A DNA stretch of 64,000 nucleotides, taken from an uncultured Lachnospiraceae bacterium. GTDB lineage: Bacteria > Bacillota > Clostridia > Lachnospirales > Lachnospiraceae. The stretch's first letter is position 1. Each line of letters opens with the position of its first letter. The stretch covers positions 1 through 64,000 of the forward strand of contig CAIFEV010000011.1 of assembly GCA_903789615.1 (NCBI GenBank). The letters run 5' to 3'. The position numbers and the translations under genes are program-made. This document shows positions 53,405-63,285 of the stretch, one piece after another. The notes under the pieces are model-generated. The model saw only the letters and a list, made by a program, of their open reading frames with translations. It did no database searches and was not told where the DNA came from.

Positions 53405-54520
53405 TCACATATAGATCGGATTGTCCTCACGGACGATCTGCACTTCGTGTTCTCCGATGAACTTCGAATCCGCCTTGATCGTGGAATTGCTCTCAACGAT
53501 GCAGTTCTCGATATATGCGTTGTCGCCGATGTACGCGTTGTTCAGGATGATGCTGTTCTTGATGACGGCGTTGTTGCCGACATACACCTTCTTGAACAGT
53601 ACCGAATTCTCAATCGTACCGTTCACGATACATCCGGAAGAGATCAGGCTGTTCTTCACGTGTGCGCCGAAGTTGTACTTGGCCGGCGGAAGATCCTCAA
53701 CCTTGGAGTACACATCCGGATACTGGTGGAAGAAGTAATCGCGGACATCTTTCTTGAGGAAGTCCATGTTGGTCTTGTAGTACGCGTTGACCGTGGAGAT
53801 GTTCGCCCAGTAGTCCTTCAGCTCATACGCGTAGATCTTCTTGAGGTTCTTGTAGCGCACCAGAATGTCGCGCACGAACTCGTGTCTGTCCTCTTCGGCC
53901 GCCTTTTCCAGAAGCTCGATGAGCATCCGGCGGCGGATCACGTAAACGCCGGTGGAAACCATGGAGAGGCTTGTCTCCAGCGGCTTCTCGTCGATGTTGG
54001 TCACCCGGTTGTCGTCCGTCATGGACACCAGGCCGAACCGGTTGATCTCGGAGCGGTCCTTCATGTCCTTTACGACAATCGTGATGTCCGCGCGCTTCTC
54101 GACATGATACTCCAGGACTTTGTTGTAGTCCAGCTTGTAGACGCCGTCGCCCGAGGCAATGATGACATACGGCTCATGCGAGTGCTTCAGGAAATCAATG
54201 TTCTGGTAGAGGGAGTCCGCCGTGCCGCGGTACCAGTTGTTGGACTCTGCCGTGATGGCCGGTGTGAATACGAACAGTCCGCCCTGTTTTCGTCCGAAGT
54301 TCCACCACTTGGAAGAACTCAGATGTCTCGTGAGCGACTTCGCATTGTACTGTGTGATGACGGCAACCTTTCCGACGCCGGAATTGGTCATATTGCTCAG
54401 CGCAAAGTCGATCGCCCGGTAGGAACCTGCGATCGGCATAGCCGCCACCACCCGTTTCTCTGTCAGTTCGCGCATCCGGCGGTTGTTTCCGCCGGCAAGA
54501 ATAATACCGATCGCCTTCAT
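53405..54520 (-). CDS. glgD: Glucose-1-phosphate adenylyltransferase regulatory subunit GlgD
   Basis: A 371-aa protein. The nucleotidyltransferase fold starts [20 protein letters not shown], lacking the Lys/Gly-rich pattern of Glg[21 protein letters not shown] marks the sugar-phosphate site. A left-handed beta-helix of hexapeptide repeats fills the last ~90 residues ([20 protein letters not shown]). In Bacillota GlgD pairs with GlgC to raise ADP-glucose synthesis and alter allostery. It overlaps the glgC stop by four bases. Confidence 0.94.
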   Translation of the reverse strand: MKAIGIILAGGNNRRMRELTEKRVVAAMPIAGSYRAIDFALSNMTNSGVGKVAVITQYNAKSLTRHLSSSKWWNFGRKQGGLFVFTPAITAESNNWYRGTADSLYQNIDFLKHSHEPYVIIASGDGVYKLDYNKVLEYHVEKRADITIVVKDMKDRSEINRFGLVSMTDDNRVTNIDEKPLETSLSMVSTGVYVIRRRMLIELLEKAAEEDRHEFVRDILVRYKNLKKIYAYELKDYWANISTVNAYYKTNMDFLKKDVRDYFFHQYPDVYSKVEDLPPAKYNFGAHVKNSLISSGCIVNGTIENSVLFKKVYVGNNAVIKNSIILNNAYIGDNAYIENCIVESNSTIKADSKFIGEHEVQIVREDNPIYM

Positions 54521-55791
54521 GCCTGATCACCCGCCTTTATAAGTGCGCCGCCGCTGGGCAGCTCTCCGTTCTTGTAGTCTTCCGGCGTTGTGACGCCGTC
54601 AATACAGGTATTCTTTCCGATGGTGACACCGTCCGGAACCACGGCGTGATCGCCGATGGTGACAAGACCGGAATTATAGACATTCGGCTTCAGGACATTC
54701 GGCGCCTCATCACCGACACCCAGGCTGCAGTTCGCGCCGATGGCGGTGTCTTCCGAGATGATCGCCTTCTCGACTTTCGTGCCGGCTCCGATCTTTGTGT
54801 TGTTCATAATGATGGAGTCACGGACTTCGCATCCTTCCTCAATCGTGACACCCGACCCGATGACGGAGTTGACGACGTGGCCCGCGATCTCGCAGCCGTC
54901 GCCGATGATGCTCTTCTCCACATAGGCGGTCGGTGCAATGTACTGCGGCGGAAGGATGTCCGCCTTGGTGTAGATCTTCCAGAACTCCTCATACAGATTC
55001 AGCACCGGGATGATGTCGATGAGTTCCATGTTCGCTTCCCAGTAGGAAGAGAGCGTGCCGACATCCTTCCAGTAGCCGTTGTACTCATAGGCGTAGATTC
55101 TCTTGTTTTCCTTCATGCACTCCGGGATGACGTGCTTGCCGAAATCGCAGTTCGGCACGTCCTTCATCCGGATCAGCATATCCTTCAGGACACTCCAGTT
55201 GAAGATATAGATTCCCATCGAAGCCAGGTTGCTGTGCGGGACCTCCGGCTTCTCCTCGAAATCCGTCATCCGGTTGTTCTTGTCGGTCACGATGATGCCG
55301 AAGCGCTTTGCCTCTTCCATCGGCACCGGCATTGCGGCGATGGTCACGTCCGCGTTGTTGGCCTTGTGGAAATCGAGCATGATCTTGTAGTCCATCTTAT
55401 AGACCTGATCACCGCCGAGAATCAGAACATAATCCGGATTGTACTGCTCCATGTACTCCAGGTTCTGGTAAATGGCGTTCGCTGTTCCGGTATACCATTC
55501 GCTGTTCTCTTTTCTCTCATACGGCGGGAGAACACTCACACCGCCGACGTTGCGGTCCAGATCCCACGGAATGCCGATCCCGATGTGCGTATTAAGGCGG
55601 AGCGGCTGGTACTGCGTCAGGACGCCGACTGTATCAACGCCTGAATTGATGCAGTTGGACAGTGGAAAATCAATGATGCGATACTTTCCGCCGAACGCAA
55701 CAGCCGGCTTGGCCGCTTTTGAAGTGAGCACGCCCAGTCTGCTGCCCTGACCACCAGCCAACAGCATGGCAATCATTTCCTTCTTAATCAT
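54517..55791 (-). CDS. glgC: Glucose-1-phosphate adenylyltransferase GlgC
   Basis: ATG 55791 follows GAGGAGA and gives 424 aa. Motifs are [20 protein letters not shown] with the pyrophosphorylase Arg, [20 protein letters not shown] with the metal-binding Asp, and FEEKPEVP at the glucose-1-phosphate site. C-terminal hexapeptide repeats form the beta-helix ([20 protein letters not shown]). The enzyme makes ADP-glucose for glycogen. A minus-strand TATAAT at 55848-55843 with a poor -35 (TTCAAG) probably drives glgC-glgD. Glycogen synthase and branching genes are outside the window. Confidence 0.96.
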   Translation of the reverse strand: MIKKEMIAMLLAGGQGSRLGVLTSKAAKPAVAFGGKYRIIDFPLSNCINSGVDTVGVLTQYQPLRLNTHIGIGIPWDLDRNVGGVSVLPPYERKENSEWYTGTANAIYQNLEYMEQYNPDYVLILGGDQVYKMDYKIMLDFHKANNADVTIAAMPVPMEEAKRFGIIVTDKNNRMTDFEEKPEVPHSNLASMGIYIFNWSVLKDMLIRMKDVPNCDFGKHVIPECMKENKRIYAYEYNGYWKDVGTLSSYWEANMELIDIIPVLNLYEEFWKIYTKADILPPQYIAPTAYVEKSIIGDGCEIAGHVVNSVIGSGVTIEEGCEVRDSIIMNNTKIGAGTKVEKAIISEDTAIGANCSLGVGDEAPNVLKPNVYNSGLVTIGDHAVVPDGVTIGKNTCIDGVTTPEDYKNGELPSGGALIKAGDQA

Positions 55792-55950
55792 ACGAATCTC
55801 CTCATACTTCCGATACCAAGGGTACGACTTTTTAGTACTGTCATTATACCACGTTGCCCGGTTGACTTGAATATGGAATTCGGCACATTCTGTCTTCTTC
55901 CGCCTCATCCGTCTCCCGCACTGCCCCGCGTTACTGCTGCCTGCCGCTTC

Positions 55951-55980
55951 TTGCGCATGCGCACTGAAAAGATATATAAT
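55951..55980 (+). promoter_or_regulatory. murC promoter
   Basis: TTGCGC (55951-55956), an 18-base spacer and a perfect TATAAT (55975-55980), 42 bases before the murC ATG. Confidence 0.62.
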
Positions 55981-56021
55981 GAGCCCGGTTTTAACAGCAT
56001 GTACGAATACCCGGAGGTATT

Positions 56022-57413
56022 ATGGAAGACATAGACTTTTCTCATCCGATACATATCCACTTCATCGGGATCGGCGGGATCAGCATGAGCGGCCTCGCGC
56101 ATATTCTTCTTGACAAGGGATTTGCCATCAGCGGATCGGACCGCGCGCCGTCGCCTCTCACGCAGAAGCTTGAAAGAATGGGCTGCCGCGTCGATTACCC
56201 GCAGGCGGCTGCTAACATCCGCCCCGGAACTGACCTCATCGTCTACACGGCGGCGATCCACCCGGACAACCCGGAGTTCAAGGCTGCAGAAGCCTCCGGT
56301 ATTCCGATGGCGACCCGTGCCGAGCTCCTCGGATCGATGATGAAGCAGTACCGTCACTCCATCAATATCGCCGGCACGCACGGCAAGACGACAACGACCT
56401 CCATGGTCTCCGAGATCCTGATGGCGGCCGGCAAGGACCCGACGCTTTCCATCGGCGGAATCCTCGACTCCATCGGCAGCAACGTCCGGGTCGGAAAGTC
56501 GGACATCTTCGTGGCCGAGGCCTGCGAGTACACCAACAGCTTTTTGTCATTCTTCCCGACCACGTCCGTCATCCTGAACGTGCGCCCGGACCATCTTGAT
56601 TTCTTCAAGAACCTGGACAACATCCGCGCGTCGTTCCGCGAGTTTGCCAGACGTCTGCCCTCTGACGGGAACCTGATCATAAACACAGGGATCGAGAACT
56701 GGACATACTTCACGGAAGGCCTTCCGTGCCACGTCATCACCTTCGGTACGGATCCGTCCGTCTCCGATTACAGTGCGAAGGACATAACGTTCGGCCACGA
56801 CGGCTGCTGCTCCTACACGCTTCTGTACAAAGGAGAACCCGGCATGCGGATCAGCCTGCGCGTCCCCGGCAGCCACAACGTCCTGAATTCGCTCGCCGCC
56901 ATCGCCGCCGCGCGCCAGCTGGGCGTCAGCGATGAACAGATTCAGGAAGGACTGAGCCGTTTCACCGGCGCCGAACGCCGTTTCCAGCACAAGGGCGTCT
57001 ATCACGGCGCGCACGTCATCGACGACTACGCGCATCATCCGGACGAAATCAAAGCGACGCTTGACACCGCCGCGCACGTCCCGCACCGGGAGATCTGGCT
57101 TGTCTTCCAGCCGCATCTGTATTCCCGGACGAAACTTCTGATGGACCAGTTTGCAGACGCCATGGCAAGTGGTGCCGACCACGTCGTTCTCGCAAAGATC
57201 TATGCCGCACGGGAGACCGACAATCTGGGCATCTCCTCCCAGACTCTTGCCGACGCGATCAATGCGCGCGGAGGCGACGCCCGCTACATCGACACCTTTG
57301 AGGGTATCGAAAAATTTTTATCAGAATTGCCTTTAGACAATGACTTGTTGATAACTATGGGAGCCGGAAACGTATACCAGATCGGAGATACACTGCTTTC
57401 TGCAGCAGACTGA
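56022..57413 (+). CDS. murC: UDP-N-acetylmuramate-L-alanine ligase MurC
   Basis: GGAGGTATT precedes ATG 56022; 463 aa. The N-terminal UDP-binding Rossmann domain opens IHFIGIGGISMSGLAHILLD. The central ATPase has the P-loop IAGTHGKTTTTSMVSEIL and ACEYTNSFLSFFPTTSVILN. The C-terminal domain includes GAERRFQHKG and DDYAHHPDEIKATLD. It attaches L-Ala to UDP-MurNAc, the first step of the peptide stem. It is monocistronic with its own terminator. Confidence 0.97.
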   Translation: MEDIDFSHPIHIHFIGIGGISMSGLAHILLDKGFAISGSDRAPSPLTQKLERMGCRVDYPQAAANIRPGTDLIVYTAAIHPDNPEFKAAEASGIPMATRAELLGSMMKQYRHSINIAGTHGKTTTTSMVSEILMAAGKDPTLSIGGILDSIGSNVRVGKSDIFVAEACEYTNSFLSFFPTTSVILNVRPDHLDFFKNLDNIRASFREFARRLPSDGNLIINTGIENWTYFTEGLPCHVITFGTDPSVSDYSAKDITFGHDGCCSYTLLYKGEPGMRISLRVPGSHNVLNSLAAIAAARQLGVSDEQIQEGLSRFTGAERRFQHKGVYHGAHVIDDYAHHPDEIKATLDTAAHVPHREIWLVFQPHLYSRTKLLMDQFADAMASGADHVVLAKIYAARETDNLGISSQTLADAINARGGDARYIDTFEGIEKFLSELPLDNDLLITMGAGNVYQIGDTLLSAAD

Positions 57414-57419
57414 ACCCGG

Positions 57420-57554
57420 TTTTCCACATTTTCCACATCCCGCGGCGGACAGCGTATCCACCGCGGGGTTTTTTTTATCCACAAAACGTACAAAACCATA
57501 CGCCGGTATATGCGGACTTTGCGGGACATTTCCACTTTTTCCACGCTTTCCACA
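57420..57554. promoter_or_regulatory. Cluster of DnaA-box-like sites
   Basis: One perfect DnaA box, TTATCCACA (57475-57483), is flanked by tandem one-mismatch sites TTTTCCACA at 57420-57428 and 57429-57437, and weaker ones at 57536-57544 (TTTTTCCAC-like) and 57546-57554 (CTTTCCACA). All point the same way. The cluster lies between murC and the dnaD-dnaI genes. Confidence 0.55.
57439..57476 (+). terminator. murC terminator
   Basis: CCCGCGG (57439-57445) pairs with CCGCGGG (57461-57467); the stem extends through GGA/TCC with a mismatch, and eight T follow. Confidence 0.88.
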
Positions 57555-57649
57555 TTCAGGAGTCCCCTGCAGGGGGCCGTTTGCACCCGGACCGTCTGAC
57601 CGCTATACTGGGGAGTGCACAAACCGTTTTCACCAGGGAGTCTTACGAG

Positions 57650-58831
57650 TTGAATACTATTACGATCTCCGGGAAAGGGCTGGCTGACGCCACCGTTGTT
57701 CCGGATTCTTTTCTTACTGACTACATGCCGCAGGCAAACGGAGAATTTGTCAAGGTGTATCTTCTGATCCTCATGGAGAGGCAGCAGGGGCACACCGTGA
57801 CGAGCTGCCGGCTGGCGGATCTGCTTAGCGCGCCGGAGTCGGATGTGACGCGTGCGCTTCTGTACTGGAAAAAGCAGGGACTGCTCTCCTTTGGAGAGAC
57901 GGACGGGCCGGAAAGCGCCGGTGTATCCGGCCTGCAGGAGTCTGAGCCGGAAGAACGGAGCACGCAGGAATCCGGAGAAGCCCGGGAGTCAGAGACAGCG
58001 TCTCCTGCTGAGCGGCAGATTGATCCGGATGACAGCCGCCGGGAAGTCCTTTCCCGGGATTTCGTCCTCACGGACGAACAGGGCGGTGAGGGCGTCATCT
58101 CCATCAGCCGCACCAGGAAGCCCGCCCCTGTCACGCGGGAACAGCTGGCGGATAAGATGAACGATCCGGAATTTGCCGCGCTTATCAAGATCGCGCAGAG
58201 TCTGCTGAAGACCAACCTGAAAAATGACGACGTCGATCACCTCATCTATTTTTATGACGGGCTGCATTTCCCGACGGATATGATCGAATATCTCATCGCG
58301 CTGTCCATCGACGAGCGGGGGAAGAAAGACTTCCGGTATATGCAGGGAATTGCCGAGAGATGGTACCGCCAGGGAATCCGCACAGCCAAGGACGCCCGCG
58401 AGGAGGCGGAACAGCACAGTCACACCGTGCACACTGTCTTCCGGGAGTTCGGGCTGGACAGGAAGGCGACACCGACGGATCTGAAATTCATTGAGAAGTG
58501 GAAGAAGAACTACCGGATGTCCGACGAGCTGATCGCGCAGGCGTGCAGCCGGACGATTCAGAAAACGCAGAAAGCCTCCTTCGAGTATGCTGACCGGATT
58601 CTGGAGGAGTGGAGCAGAGAAGGTGTCCACGACCAGAAGACGCTCGCACTCTCCGACGAGGCGTACCGCCTGAAGGCTTCCGGTAAGGCAAAGCAGAGCG
58701 CCAGGAATGCCGGCCCTGCGGCAGGGACAGGGCTGAAGTCCTCTTCCCCGTCTTCCATCGCGGGATTCACCCAGCGCACGGATGACCTCGACGCCCTGGC
58801 CATCCAGCTTCAGATCGAGAGCAGCCGCTGA
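57650..58831 (+). CDS. dnaD: DnaD-domain replication initiation/restart protein
   Basis: TTG 57650 after AGGGAG is the best start and gives 393 aa; an earlier TTG at 57581 lacks a ribosome site. A winged-helix N-terminal domain (~20-90: PQANGEFVKVYLLILMERQQ, LADLLSAPESDVTRALLYWK) is followed by a Glu/Ser-rich linker. Two DnaD/DnaB2-type C-terminal domains come next (LIYFYDGLHFPTDMIEYLIA with YMQGIAERWYRQGI, then FIEKWKKNYRMSDELIAQAC with YADRILEEWSREGV). DnaD-type proteins help load the replicative helicase at oriC or stalled forks. It is 23 bases upstream of the DnaI-type loader. Confidence 0.92.
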   Translation: MNTITISGKGLADATVVPDSFLTDYMPQANGEFVKVYLLILMERQQGHTVTSCRLADLLSAPESDVTRALLYWKKQGLLSFGETDGPESAGVSGLQESEPEERSTQESGEARESETASPAERQIDPDDSRREVLSRDFVLTDEQGGEGVISISRTRKPAPVTREQLADKMNDPEFAALIKIAQSLLKTNLKNDDVDHLIYFYDGLHFPTDMIEYLIALSIDERGKKDFRYMQGIAERWYRQGIRTAKDAREEAEQHSHTVHTVFREFGLDRKATPTDLKFIEKWKKNYRMSDELIAQACSRTIQKTQKASFEYADRILEEWSREGVHDQKTLALSDEAYRLKASGKAKQSARNAGPAAGTGLKSSSPSSIAGFTQRTDDLDALAIQLQIESSR

Positions 58832-58854
58832 GCGTTCCGAAAGGAGATTTCCAC

Positions 58855-59895
58855 ATGTCACTTATCAGCCGGCTGACGCCGACACAGCGCGCGAGTCTGC
58901 AGCGGGAATACGACCAGATCCGGATGCGGGATCTGGACGAGCAGGACAGACGGCGGTCATGGGCAAAGGAGCAGTGCCCGCAGCTTTTTGAAATCCGGAG
59001 CCAGATCGCATCCATCAGCTCCCAGGCGGCCCGGGACAGAATTCTGAACAAGCGCATGGAGGGGCCTGATTACAGCGAACGTATCGAAGAGCTGGTGGAG
59101 CGTCAGCAGATGTATCTGGACAATCTGGATGTTCCGCAGGACTTTCTGGATCCGGTCTATGCGTGTCACAAATGCCGCGACACCGGTTTCCTTCCGGACG
59201 GGCAGCCCTGTTCCTGCTACATCAGCAAGGCTGTCCGGCTCGTCTACGGAAGCATGAACAACCGCAACCTGGATCCGGACGCCTCGTTCTCCTCGTTTTC
59301 TCTGGACTGGTATTCAAAAGAGCCGGGCCCGGACGGGCAGTCGCCGCGCACCAAGGCAGAGACGGTGTTACGGCAGGCGAAGGATTTCGCAAAAACCGTC
59401 GGCGCCGGCCACGGATATGTCAATATGCTTCTGTACGGGAATCCGGGGACAGGCAAGACATTTCTCACGAACTGCATCGTCAGCGAACTGCTGCAGCTGA
59501 ACCGGAGCGTCATTTATTTTTCCGCCGTCGACCTTTTTGAGGCGCTCTCCTACACCAGCCGCATAAAGTCCGGCGCGCAGGGGCTGGGGGATGCGACATT
59601 TGTCACGGAGTGCGACCTGCTGGTGATCGACGATCTCGGGACGGAGATGTCCAACGCTTTCACGCGCTCCGTTCTGTTTGACGTCATCAATACGCGCCTG
59701 AACCTGCGCAAATCCACGCTGATCTCGACGAACCTGGCGCCTTCGGGGCTTCGGTCGCTTTACACGGAGCGGATCTCCTCGCGGATCATGGGGAATTACC
59801 AGGTCCGGCAGCTCACCGGGGAAGATATCCGGATCCTGAAGCTGCGGAAGGAAGGGCTATCCGGCGCGCCGCGCGCGGACGGCATTTCAACTTGA
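58855..59895 (+). CDS. dnaI: DnaI/DnaC-like helicase loader ATPase
   Basis: A 346-aa protein with GAAAGGAG before ATG 58855. The N-terminal ~110 residues are charged and helical and probably contact helicase. A Cys motif CHKCRDTGFLPDGQPCSC (~103-120) resembles the DnaI zinc site. The AAA+ domain has Walker A YGNPGTGKTFLTNC, Walker B LLVIDDLGTEMSN, sensor 1 STNLAPSGL and the Arg finger region RISSRIMGNYQVRQL. It loads DnaB-type helicase onto DNA together with DnaD. The prs promoter lies across its stop codon. Confidence 0.94.
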   Translation: MSLISRLTPTQRASLQREYDQIRMRDLDEQDRRRSWAKEQCPQLFEIRSQIASISSQAARDRILNKRMEGPDYSERIEELVERQQMYLDNLDVPQDFLDPVYACHKCRDTGFLPDGQPCSCYISKAVRLVYGSMNNRNLDPDASFSSFSLDWYSKEPGPDGQSPRTKAETVLRQAKDFAKTVGAGHGYVNMLLYGNPGTGKTFLTNCIVSELLQLNRSVIYFSAVDLFEALSYTSRIKSGAQGLGDATFVTECDLLVIDDLGTEMSNAFTRSVLFDVINTRLNLRKSTLISTNLAPSGLRSLYTERISSRIMGNYQVRQLTGEDIRILKLRKEGLSGAPRADGIST

Positions 59896-59920
59896 CGCCG
59901 CGGAAATTTCTTATTATAGT
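59892..59920 (+). promoter_or_regulatory. prs promoter
   Basis: TTGACG (59892-59897), a 17-base spacer and TATAGT (59915-59920). A GCGGC-TTTAT-GCCGC hairpin (59944-59958) lies in the leader before prs. Confidence 0.7.
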
Positions 59921-59987
59921 AAGTTCGGATTTTGGCCAGATTTGCGGCTTTATGCCGCGTCTGCCGCACAGAAAAAGGAGAACAAAG

Positions 59988-61172
59988 ATGCCCAGAGACG
60001 AGAAGCACACCAATTCGATTCCTTACGGAAAGCTGGGAATTATTCCAACTGTATCCTGCATGCCGCTCGGCCGCAAGGTCGACGCCTATCTGGTACAGTG
60101 GCGTCAGCAGCGGGATGCGGCCCACACCAATTCTCTTGCTTTCGACGGTTACAAGAAGGATACGTATATCATGAGCGCTTCTACGCCGCGCTTCGGTTCC
60201 GGCGAGGGCAAGGGCATCATCAACGAGTCCGTCCGCGGGTATGATCTTTTCATCATGGTGGACGTTCTCAACCACAATATCACCTATAAGCTCAACGGCA
60301 TGGTGAATCACATGTCTCCGGACGACCACTACGCGGACCTGAAGCGCATCATTCAGGCTGTCGGCGGCAAGGCGCGCCGCATCAACGTGATCATGCCGTT
60401 CCTCTACGAGAGCCGTCAGCACAGACGGACGCAGCGCGAGTCTCTGGACTGCGCGTTCATGCTCCAGGAACTGACAAACATGGGCGTTGACAACATCATC
60501 ACGTTCGATGCGCACGACCCGCGCGTCCAGAACGCGATTCCGCTCAAAGGGTTCGAGACGGTGTCCTGCAGCTATCAGTTCATCAAGTATCTGCTTTTAA
60601 ATGTGGACGACCTGCACATCGACGCACAGCACATGATGGTCATCAGCCCGGATGAGGGCGGCATGAACCGCGCCGTGTACTTCGCCAACGTTCTCGGCCT
60701 TGACATGGGCATGTTCTACAAGCGCAGAGATTATACAAAGATCGTCGACGGACGCAACCCGATCGTCGCGCACGAGTTCCTGGGATCCTCCGTCGAGGGC
60801 AAGGATGTCATCATCATCGACGACATGATCTCCTCCGGCGAGTCCATGCTGGACGTGGCAAGAGAACTGAAGGAGCGCAAGGCAAGAAGAGTGTTCGCGG
60901 CCACGACCTTCGGTCTGTTCACGAGCGGCTTTGACAAGTTTGACAAGGCGTATGAGGACGGCACGATCGACCGCATCCTCACAACCAACCTGATCTATCA
61001 GCCGGACGAACTGCTCGGCAAGCCGTGGTACATCAGCGTCGACATGAGCAAGTACATCGCCCTGATCATCGATACACTGAATCACGACTCCTCCATCAGC
61101 AACCTTCTCTCCCCGGTGGAAAGAATTCAGAACCGCGTGAAGAAGTACAACAAGGAGCACTACGGAAAATAA
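59988..61172 (+). CDS. prs: Long-form ribose-phosphate pyrophosphokinase (PRPP synthetase)
   Basis: ATG 59988 has AAAAGGAG before it; 394 aa, about 80 longer than classical Prs. Recognisable elements are NVIMPFLYESRQHRRTQRES (the PYxRQDR-like loop), NIITFDAHDPRVQNA, VISPDEGGMNRAVYFANVL and the PRPP loop VIIIDDMISSGESMLDVARE. The N-terminal half has an insertion with GSGEGKGIINESVRGYDLFI in place of the short classical segment. It makes PRPP from ribose-5-phosphate and ATP for nucleotide, His and Trp synthesis. Known regulatory ADP-binding residues cannot be assigned confidently in this long form. Confidence 0.9.
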   Translation: MPRDEKHTNSIPYGKLGIIPTVSCMPLGRKVDAYLVQWRQQRDAAHTNSLAFDGYKKDTYIMSASTPRFGSGEGKGIINESVRGYDLFIMVDVLNHNITYKLNGMVNHMSPDDHYADLKRIIQAVGGKARRINVIMPFLYESRQHRRTQRESLDCAFMLQELTNMGVDNIITFDAHDPRVQNAIPLKGFETVSCSYQFIKYLLLNVDDLHIDAQHMMVISPDEGGMNRAVYFANVLGLDMGMFYKRRDYTKIVDGRNPIVAHEFLGSSVEGKDVIIIDDMISSGESMLDVARELKERKARRVFAATTFGLFTSGFDKFDKAYEDGTIDRILTTNLIYQPDELLGKPWYISVDMSKYIALIIDTLNHDSSISNLLSPVERIQNRVKKYNKEHYGK

Positions 61173-61234
61173 GAGACCTGTGTCTGCAGGGGCTGCTCTT
61201 TCTTACTTCCCATTATAAAGCGAAAGTAAAGCAA

Positions 61235-61272
61235 AGCCGCCCGGAAGGTATACCCTTCCGGACGGCTTTTTT
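61235..61272. terminator. prs terminator, possibly bidirectional
   Basis: AGCCGCCCGGAAGG pairs with CCTTCCGGACGGCT (one mismatch) around a 5-base loop, then T6 on the plus strand. It also lies just after the convergent minus-strand gene's stop. Confidence 0.9.
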
Positions 61273-61290
61273 GTCCTGTCTTTCCTGGCG

Positions 61291-63285
61291 TTATTCTTCT
61301 CCGGTTATCTGCACCAGATCGCCGGTGTTCTCCGTGATATTCCAGACGATATCCACCTCCGGATTTCCGGAGCTGCTGGCCGCGGCCTTCGGCAGATAAA
61401 TGGCCGTCTCCTTCTTCCACTCCTCCGACGTCACCGTCACCGTCTGAACCTCCGCGTCCGTCTGGCTGCGGCTGATCAGCTGGTCCGACCCGGCGTCGCT
61501 GAAACTTCCGTCCGGCGCTTTCACGCCGAGGCTCATTAAAACCCGGGCCGCATCAATCTGCACCTGAAGGATATACGAGCCGTCCGGCTGATACTCCGTT
61601 TCCTGCTCTCCCGCATCGTTCACGACAAATATCCGGTACATCGGAAAACTGCCGTCCGCCTCGTCAATGTCTTCCCGGTGGGCAAGTCCGACTACCAGAT
61701 CATGTCCGATATACCCCAGCGGCCGGATACAGTCTCCGTCCGGCGCCGTGAATTCCTGTGCCCGTGCCTGCGTGAGATTGATGACGCGCAGAGTCTGCCA
61801 CTGCCCCGTTCCGACGCAGTAAGCAATCTGGGTCTGGTCGCTGCTGGCCGCAAAGCTCTCCCCGGAAAAATCCACCGTCTCGCGGGACACTTCGCCTCCC
61901 GGCGTCCCGACCGTGAGAAGCTGCCCGCCGCAGCTGAGGTAAAACACACCGTCACCGCCGACGCTCATCAGATTCTGCGTCTGCTGCGCGATCTCGTCCG
62001 CTGTTCCGGATATCGGGAAGAACAGCATCTCCTCCGTGGCATTTTCCGAGGCAGAGTAGTGCCACACAGAAAGCCCGGTCTGTCCCTCGTGATGTCCCCG
62101 GCTCACATAGCCCATCAGCGCGAACCAGCAGTCTCCGTCATCGTCACACCGCAGAATCCGGCCGGTGTAATCCTGATTTCCCTCCCGCACGCCGTCAGAG
62201 TCCATGGACGCATACGAGAACACCCGGACAAGCCTGTCTTCTCCGGAGGCATACCGCCACAGATTCCCGGCGTTAAAAAACCAGTAATCTTTGCCGGATG
62301 CACTGACCGCCATCGCCTCCATCCCGCCGCCCTGAATGCCGAGATTAAGCGTCCGGGAGTCGGTAAATGCACTGCCTCCGGAAAAAACCTCACCGGCCGT
62401 GCGCTGATAGTTGTTCACCTGACAGTTCCCGTTTTTATCCAGACCAATCGTCGTCGTCTCCGCGACCATGACCGTCTGGGACACGCCGCTGCTGTCCGTG
62501 ACAAGAACCGGGTAGCGGGCGTAAAATTCACACTCGTCGTCTGCGATGGAGCGAAGGGACGGGATGATCTCGCGCGTCGGCACCGTCTTCAAAGTGCCCC
62601 AGGTCAGAAGTTCCGCCGACGTGTTTATGGTTGCGTTTCCGAACGAAGAGTTGTCCTTTCCGGCCACGACATACAGCTGCGCGGCCGCCTCGGCGGACCG
62701 GGATTTGTCATAGACGGCGTCAAAGAAATCTTGAAAATACGCCAGCTTTGTGCCGATATCCGCACCGGGTGCCGGGATGATGCCGGTGACATATTCGTAG
62801 ACGCTTCCGTCCTGAAGCGTCAGATACAGCGTGAGGAGACTGTTTTCCGTGCTGCTCATCAGGTCCCGGAACTGCACGGTAAAGGAAAGCTTCGTCCCGT
62901 CGCTCTCCGTGTCCGTGACGTTTCCGCGCTCAAGAAGCTGTCCGTCCGCGCGGCGCAGCTCGTAATGAATATCTGCGATGCCGCTCCCGTATGTCTCGAT
63001 GACCATCTTCTGCGCGAGACTCTCCGGCAGAGCGATGAGATTTCTGTCCGCGGTGCTCTCCGCAGCCGACGCGTCCGTAAATCCCATCAGGCAGTCGTAA
63101 TGCTCGCCGCTCTCCGTTTCCATATAGATGACAGGCGCCGCCGCCTCGCTCCAGTAAGAGCTGTCCTGCCAGCTCCCCCTGGCGCGCCGTCCTGACAGCC
63201 ACCAGGTCCCGAGACAGGTTATGACAAATACAGCCGCAAACAGAGCTCCGAGTGCCCGCTTTCTTCTCTTACCGGTTCTGGACAT
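61291..63285 (-). CDS. Membrane-anchored large extracytoplasmic protein, function unknown
   Basis: ATG 63285 shares its A with the upstream gene's TGA and gives 664 aa. A basic start (RTGKRRKRAL) and one helix (LGALFAAVFVITCLGTWWLS, residues ~12-31) anchor it. The remaining ~630 residues are beta-rich with repeated patterns such as GNLWRYASGEDRLVRVFSYA, GDGVFYLSCGGQLLTVG and QTQIAYCVGTGQWQTLRVIN, suggesting a beta-propeller in the second half. No catalytic motif was seen and I do not recognise the family. It is coupled to the small membrane protein upstream. Confidence 0.75.
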   Translation of the reverse strand: MSRTGKRRKRALGALFAAVFVITCLGTWWLSGRRARGSWQDSSYWSEAAAPVIYMETESGEHYDCLMGFTDASAAESTADRNLIALPESLAQKMVIETYGSGIADIHYELRRADGQLLERGNVTDTESDGTKLSFTVQFRDLMSSTENSLLTLYLTLQDGSVYEYVTGIIPAPGADIGTKLAYFQDFFDAVYDKSRSAEAAAQLYVVAGKDNSSFGNATINTSAELLTWGTLKTVPTREIIPSLRSIADDECEFYARYPVLVTDSSGVSQTVMVAETTTIGLDKNGNCQVNNYQRTAGEVFSGGSAFTDSRTLNLGIQGGGMEAMAVSASGKDYWFFNAGNLWRYASGEDRLVRVFSYASMDSDGVREGNQDYTGRILRCDDDGDCWFALMGYVSRGHHEGQTGLSVWHYSASENATEEMLFFPISGTADEIAQQTQNLMSVGGDGVFYLSCGGQLLTVGTPGGEVSRETVDFSGESFAASSDQTQIAYCVGTGQWQTLRVINLTQARAQEFTAPDGDCIRPLGYIGHDLVVGLAHREDIDEADGSFPMYRIFVVNDAGEQETEYQPDGSYILQVQIDAARVLMSLGVKAPDGSFSDAGSDQLISRSQTDAEVQTVTVTSEEWKKETAIYLPKAAASSSGNPEVDIVWNITENTGDLVQITGEE

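Noticed and set aside
59892-59987. ATG 59892 as the prs start
   Set aside because: No ribosome site, and the segment holds the promoter and a hairpin; ATG 59988 follows AAAAGGAG and begins the conserved protein.
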